Source: Lichtheimia corymbifera B2541 (Eukaryota; Mucoromycota; Mucoromycetes; Mucorales; Lichtheimiaceae). Taken from it: DNA of 37,541 nucleotides. Positions 33,123-37,541 of the stretch are shown in pieces (within the stretch, counting starts at the first letter, position 1; each line of letters begins with the position of its first letter). The stretch lies in assembly GCA_000697475.1 (NCBI GenBank), contig JNEU01000466.1:1-37541 (forward strand), written 5' to 3'. The notes under the pieces were generated by a model. It ran no database searches. It had not been told where the DNA came from and worked only from the letters and a program-made list of their open reading frames with translations. The translations under genes and the position numbers were made by a program.

Positions 33123-34955
33123 ATGACGAGTAACAACGACAGACGCAGCTACTCTGTTGTTGCACATATCCCAGACAACTCCACCATCGCCGTCGTCATC
33201 GACAACGACGAGCACCATTTGCATCCTTTGAGTCATGCCACCAATGTGAAAACCCATTTATTGTATACAGGAGAAGCTCCTCGACCAAACAACTGCTACA
33301 GCTATGTTATCATGCAGGATGGTATCATCACGCAACGGGAATCATCCAATCGCTCTATATCTGGAACCTCTTCCACTTCGACAACGACGACCACGACGAC
33401 GACATATGACTTTTTTGATCGTGTTCCAAAGATCGAGCATGTTGCACAGCTTCCTCGGCTCTATGGACCTCTTTTCAAAGAAAAGCCAAATGAGTTGCAC
33501 AAGACTGGGCAGATTGCGACGTTGCATTTTACCGGTAACCAGGATGACTTTGATACCCTTCACCAACGTTACCAGGAGAAAATCAAGATTGAGGTTTCCA
33601 TGTCGTACATTGGGTGAGTTCCATATACCGAGGTCTAAGAACGTTTTATTAAACTCCTCTACACATTCACTACAGTGCTGATGATATCATGGAATTTGAT
33701 TCTGTACAACTGAAGCTTTCGGGGCGTGCATCTCGTTGGATGTCAAAACTCAGTTATGGGGTGAAGCTTCCAAAAGACTCGAGGTTATATGGTCATCGTC
33801 ATCTGAAACTACGGGCACTGGCGACTGATCCTTCTTATCTACGCGAATATCTTGCATACAAATCGATCAAAGCTTCTGGTCTCCCTTGCTCGGATTTCTC
33901 GTTTGTTCGGTAAAACAATAATCTCTCTCGTCCAACGTTATACCTTTTACCTTACTCATTCTATCCTCATCCACCCCCAGCGTTTTTATCAATAATCAGG
34001 CAATTGGTCTTTTCGGCTTAATCGAGGCCTACAAGAAACCATGGCTCAAGGATGTATTTGGTGACAACAAAGTCAACATCTTGTATCAAGGCTTGGGTTA
34101 CAGCAAAGTATCAAACGATCACAACCAATGTGCCGACCTAAAGTACAATCCAGGCCTTCAGTCTTACAATCATGACCAATACAAAATCAAGGTTGCTGGG
34201 AAGAATGATGATGGCTATCAATCTTTACAATCATTCACCAAAACGATCGTTGATGATACTTGGAGGGACCATGCCAATGTGGAAAGCTTTCTACGAAGGT
34301 AAAGCTGATGAATGAAAGACTCTATCATCCTTATTATTAACGCTCACGTTCAATTAGCTTTGCATTGGAGATTGTGGCAGGATTCTCGGATGCTTACATG
34401 TCCATGGCTGACAATTACTACGTATACAAGCATAAGGATGGATTCGTACATATCATGTCAGACGTCGATATGACATTTGGACAAACGACCTTGCGACTCG
34501 ACAAGATGTTAACCGGTGATTATCGACAATACCCAGGAATCAACATTCGTCCATTGTCAAAATATATCCTTGACAACGCCGACCTCTCCAACCAGCTACA
34601 ACAAAAAGTCAACGAAATGGCTTCTCGCCTCGTGCATCCAGATATCATGCGCCCTGTGATTGACGATGTATATAGTCTGATCGAACAAGATGTGGCATGG
34701 GATAAACAACTTCCACGCATGGGAAAGAATCATATCGCAAACAATACAACAACATATGACCGTGACAACCTTCCCTTCTGGGTTCATCCACCCATTGAGC
34801 CAGACGTACTCGACGATTTCAATTTGCGTATGCGAAATGATGACGTTGGATTTCAGGACGCTGTCTATGGAAAGCCGCCATACACTTCTCTCACTGGGGT
34901 TTTGGACTATATCACAAAAAGCAGCGATGCCATCCTTACTCGAAATAGTACTTAG
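33123..34955 (+). CDS. CotH-family protein (spore-coat kinase-like / Mucorales surface protein)
   Basis: Exons from 33123-33613, 33676-33909, 33981-34298 and 34358-34955 give 546 aa from the first in-frame ATG. Central and C-terminal parts match the CotH kinase domain: ADDIMEFDSVQLKLSGRASR, KLRALATDPSYLREYLAYK, FINNQAIGLFGLIEAYKKPW, and HIMSDVDMTFG with the two metal-binding aspartates at about 383 and 385. Bacterial CotH phosphorylates spore-coat proteins; in Mucorales, CotH paralogues are surface proteins and some act as host-binding invasins. Whether this copy does so is unknown, and no GPI signal is seen at its C-terminus. The frame stays open upstream to 32937 and encodes SPITLLLLVPVFTIA, a good signal-peptide core, but has no ATG there; a short upstream exon or a misplaced start is likely. 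An acidic/Thr-rich low-complexity run sits around 33376-33400. Confidence 0.88.
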
Positions 34956-35539
34956 GGATACGTGCACTCAATTGTATATTGATCTTGCTTATATCATCTT
35001 ACAACTATATAATTAAAAAAATAGGCATCACGTGAGCAGTTATGGAGTTAGCTGCTAATTCACAAAAAAGGCATCAACCTTACACAAAACACTGGAATCT
35101 TCCAAAGACATCTGCATTGTTGTCGCATACACTTCTTTACTGTTGATGATGAGCGTAATCCTTTCCAACACATTCCTTTTAACATTGACATGCGATGTAT
35201 GGCCACAACTTTCCAGTATTTTCGATTCCCTTTGTTTCCCGGTAGACTACCATACACACATAAATAATAATATGACTACAGCATGATCAATCACCGGTTT
35301 CGATCCTTTGGCATGCATTGTGCAAAGGTAAATGGGCGGATGAGAGATGGCATTTGATCCGTGCAATACCGTGAAAAGATAATGGGATGTACCAATTACT
35401 CGCAATGATGGCATCAACCATAATAGTCAAGTGGAGACAATAGATAGATGACTACAACACACCTTTTCACATGTTGTGAAAATGATAGGGGATGTGTGGA
35501 TGGTGGTGGGTGAGTGGACGAATGATACATGATCATGTC

Positions 35540-35638
35540 CTACAAGTAATTGAAGCCGATAAAATATCCAAAGGAATACCAAGCATTCGTTCCTGAGATC
35601 AACGAATCACTTTTCTTAAAAGCATCATTTCGATCCAT
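35540..35638 (-). CDS. Candidate last exon with an SMN-like YG box (partial gene)
   Basis: A 99-nt minus-strand segment from an AAAG acceptor to TAG encodes 32 residues ending NAWYSFGYFIGFNYL. This fits the WYxxGYxxGxxx YG-box oligomerisation motif found at the C-terminus of survival-motor-neuron proteins, which assemble Sm cores on snRNAs. I could not find the N-terminal Gemin2-binding (WDDSxLIxAWD-like) exon upstream on this strand, so the identification rests on one short motif and may be accidental. Confidence 0.3.
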   Translation of the reverse strand: MDRNDAFKKSDSLISGTNAWYSFGYFIGFNYL

Positions 35639-37167
35639 CTTTAATTACAAGAAGGTAGACAATGGGCATGACTTTTGAGTGCAAACTAATTACTCCGATG
35701 GGAAGATAAATCAATATGAGACAAAGATGAATGGTTGGACGTGAGGTGGCACTTGATAGCGTGGATATGCATACAAAAGATGATGGTTGTCGCTGCCGTG
35801 TATCTGACTATAAGATGATAGGGGTGAAATAAAGGAAGCGTATGAATGTCAGCAGCAAGGCCTAAATCAGAAAACCCTGCCATATGAGTCGAGCTGTACA
35901 TAAAAGGGGTCATCTATCCTAAGCTACGTACCAAATAAACTACTGCTGCTATATCAAACAGAATAAATGTATCGAAACGCGGATCGATAACACAATAATC
36001 CAAGCACAAGAAATGAAAAGAGGCAACCACAAAATGAAGGGTGCAGTGAAATGAGAGATCTCTAAGGAAATATCACGAGAAAGGGGATAAGTATACTACT
36101 CTATTGAAAACACGCTCACACTCACACACAGGGCTCCTGTGTAGGGTACTCAAACAATAAAAAGCTCTCTCTGGAATCTTTATTCGATGATGGGGATATT
36201 TATATGGATTTAAGATACGAGTCGTGTGATGGTGGGTGGGTGATACAAAGTGTTACAAACATTCATGTTGGTCTTGTGGTGGTGTGTGATGGGGTGTTGC
36301 TCAGAGTTGTCATTATTGTCGCGTCATGTCTGGCAGCCTCCCGCACAGGGGGTGGGTAGATGGGTGGATGGTGGGTGGTGCCACGATCTTCCTTATGCGC
36401 ATGGTAACGTAAGCCCCGACAAACTAAAAATCCTCCCCCTTTCTCCACTCACGAACTCACAGCTCTTTTTATTACTTACTCGCTTGGCTTTATCGCTTCA
36501 CCAATTCAACGATTCATCGACGACGACGATGTAATTCACGACTCCATTTACAATGAGCAGACACGCTTCGTACACTCCTATCTCTTTTCGCAGTTTTCCC
36601 ACTGTTTTTGTACCCGTAAGGCAACACCACTTTGAATAGCTACGCTTTTATTGACTACCCTATTCTACTTCTTGGTTACCATTGCTATTGAGCTACTTGA
36701 CAATGACCAGCAGCAGCAAAGAGATGGATCTACAACCTTCGCGTTTTCGGTGGTAGAATAGACATAGACAAGTAGGCTGCACAACAACAATAAAGTGGGA
36801 GACGCTTTTCAGAACACGAGTACGTTGGTCATATCAGCAGCGAATTATCATAACTTCTTCATTATATGACATGAGTGAGAAAACGAAGGCAAGGATACAG
36901 ACGCGTAGGCCGAAAGGATAAAGGCAAATGAGTACGACAACAAGAAGATGGTATTATTGCTTTACTGGAGGAGCGTTTGGAGGAATGGATGATGGATGGG
37001 TTAAGGTCATACAATTGAATCCTTGGCTTTTAACTTTGGAGAGGGCATGAGCTTCCCCATCAGGGACACCTTTTTTCCTTTCAATAAATCGCGTCAATTC
37101 AATGGCTGCACGCCTTTTCACATGCAACACTTTTATAACTAACTAAAGCGATGAACGATAGTGGATG

Positions 37168-37225
37168 GGTGTGGGTGTGGCGGTGAGTGGCGGTGAGTGG
37201 TGGTGGGTGGTGGTGGGTGAGTGGA
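37168..37225. repeat. GGTG-rich minisatellite
   Basis: Short imperfect tandem units of the types GTGGGTGTGGCG, GTGAGTGGCG and GTGGTGGGTG run across this stretch. Related G-rich text also occurs at 36229-36240 and 36350-36380. It is G-rich on the plus strand and could form G-quadruplexes, but this was not tested. Confidence 0.7.
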
Positions 37226-37360
37226 TGGTACAATGAGCTTCTCCATCCAATGAACTATTACTTTCCCCATGGTTACACATTGATCCTGCAGCCAACAATC
37301 CTATTCATGCTTTTCCCCAATGCATTCTTTTGCCCCTAATGATAATCCCTTCCTCACAAA

Positions 37361-37541
37361 ATCGACGTTTACGAGCGAAGCAATCAGTTGGATGGCTTCT
37401 CAAGTTACATTTATGTAGCCCCAACACAAGTGTGGTTTCTTAAAGATTTGAGCTTATTGCAAGCCCATTGCCGAATACATAGTGTTAAGCCCTGCCACAA
37501 AAAACCGACGTTTAGCGAGCGAAGCGAGCCAGTTGGAGCGC
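37361..37541. repeat. Two copies of a dispersed repeat at the window edge
   Basis: Copy 1 (about 37357-37400) and copy 2 (about 37497-37541) share CACAAAA, CGACGTTTA, CGAGCGAAGC and CAGTTGGA blocks in the same order and orientation, about 138 bp apart. Copy 2 carries the internal direct repeat GCGAGC-GAA-GCGAGC. A partial string (AAGCGAAGCGAGC) appears near 577-589 at the other end of the window. This suggests a repeat family bordering the assembled segment. Confidence 0.6.

Larger units (their letters stand above)
34956..37541. other. Right flank, mostly gene-free, with scattered exon-like fragments and repeats
   Basis: No full gene could be built. A minus-strand exon-like segment at 35540-35638 resembles an SMN YG box. 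A hydrophobic minus-strand open stretch lies around 35935-36060. On the plus strand, a CT-rich leader-like region (36425-36540) precedes ATG at 36553, which opens a 21-codon exon ending at a GTAAGG donor (36616); a downstream frame ending at about 36759 could complete a roughly 40-aa product, but this is weak. A GGTG-type minisatellite (37168-37225) and two copies of a dispersed repeat (37361-37402, 37495-37541) occupy the end. Confidence 0.4.

Noticed and set aside
36553..36759. Two-exon gene of about 40 aa starting MSRHASYTPISF
   Set aside because: The donor is good (GTAAGG) but several acceptors are equally possible and the product matches nothing; kept only as a note in the flank.

Overview
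The window reads as nuclear DNA of an early-diverging filamentous fungus, most likely Mucoromycota (Mucorales). Genes are intron-rich, with short GT-AG introns of about 50-200 nt and branch points of the CTAAC/CTGAC type. The gene set is eukaryotic: BUD31, RPS25, a forkhead factor, a single-chain urease, a Faa-type acyl-CoA synthetase and a CotH-family protein, which is expanded in Mucorales. There is no operon logic. The genus cannot be decided by eye. No tRNA, rRNA, CRISPR or intact transposon was recognised.

Layout, left to right: a divergent repeat at the left end (1-680); galactose-1-phosphate uridylyltransferase (-, 680-1785); a monocarboxylate-type MFS transporter (+, 3064-5022) with an apparent 2-nt exon; a PNRC/Edc1-motif mRNA-decapping-enhancer-like protein (-, 5926-6723); a small unknown gene (-, 8327-8578) divergent from BUD31 (+, 8920-9511); a 64-aa YABBY/HMG-like protein in five exons (-, 10118-10776); RPS25 (-, 12005-12574); a forkhead transcription factor (-, 12720-13928) with an in-frame intron; a gene-poor 2.3 kb; a multi-pass membrane protein (+, 16249-17934); an AVT/AAAP amino-acid transporter (+, 18455-20011); a long-chain acyl-CoA synthetase (-, 20421-22774) with a 7-nt exon; a gene-poor 2.9 kb; a signal-peptide/single-TM protein of unknown function (+, 25723-26827) with at least one GC-AG intron; a 76-aa basic protein (-, 27045-27275); urease (-, 27777-30543); a gene-poor 2.5 kb; a CotH-like protein (+, about 33123-34955); and a right flank with a possible SMN YG-box exon, a GGTG minisatellite and two copies of a GCGAGCGAAG-type repeat at the extreme end.

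The genes do not form one pathway. Nutrient uptake and assimilation recur (galactose, monocarboxylates, amino acids, fatty acids, urea), beside RNA-processing and translation genes (decapping enhancer, BUD31, RPS25, possibly SMN). The strongest unusual signal is exon architecture: conserved proteins can only be reconstructed by invoking exons of 2, 7, 14, 15 and 21 nt, an initiator-codon-only coding exon, a GC-AG intron and a stop-free in-frame intron. Gene models made by ORF calling alone would be wrong for most loci here. All splice models are hand-derived from reading frame, consensus sites and family alignment knowledge; none was checked against RNA data.
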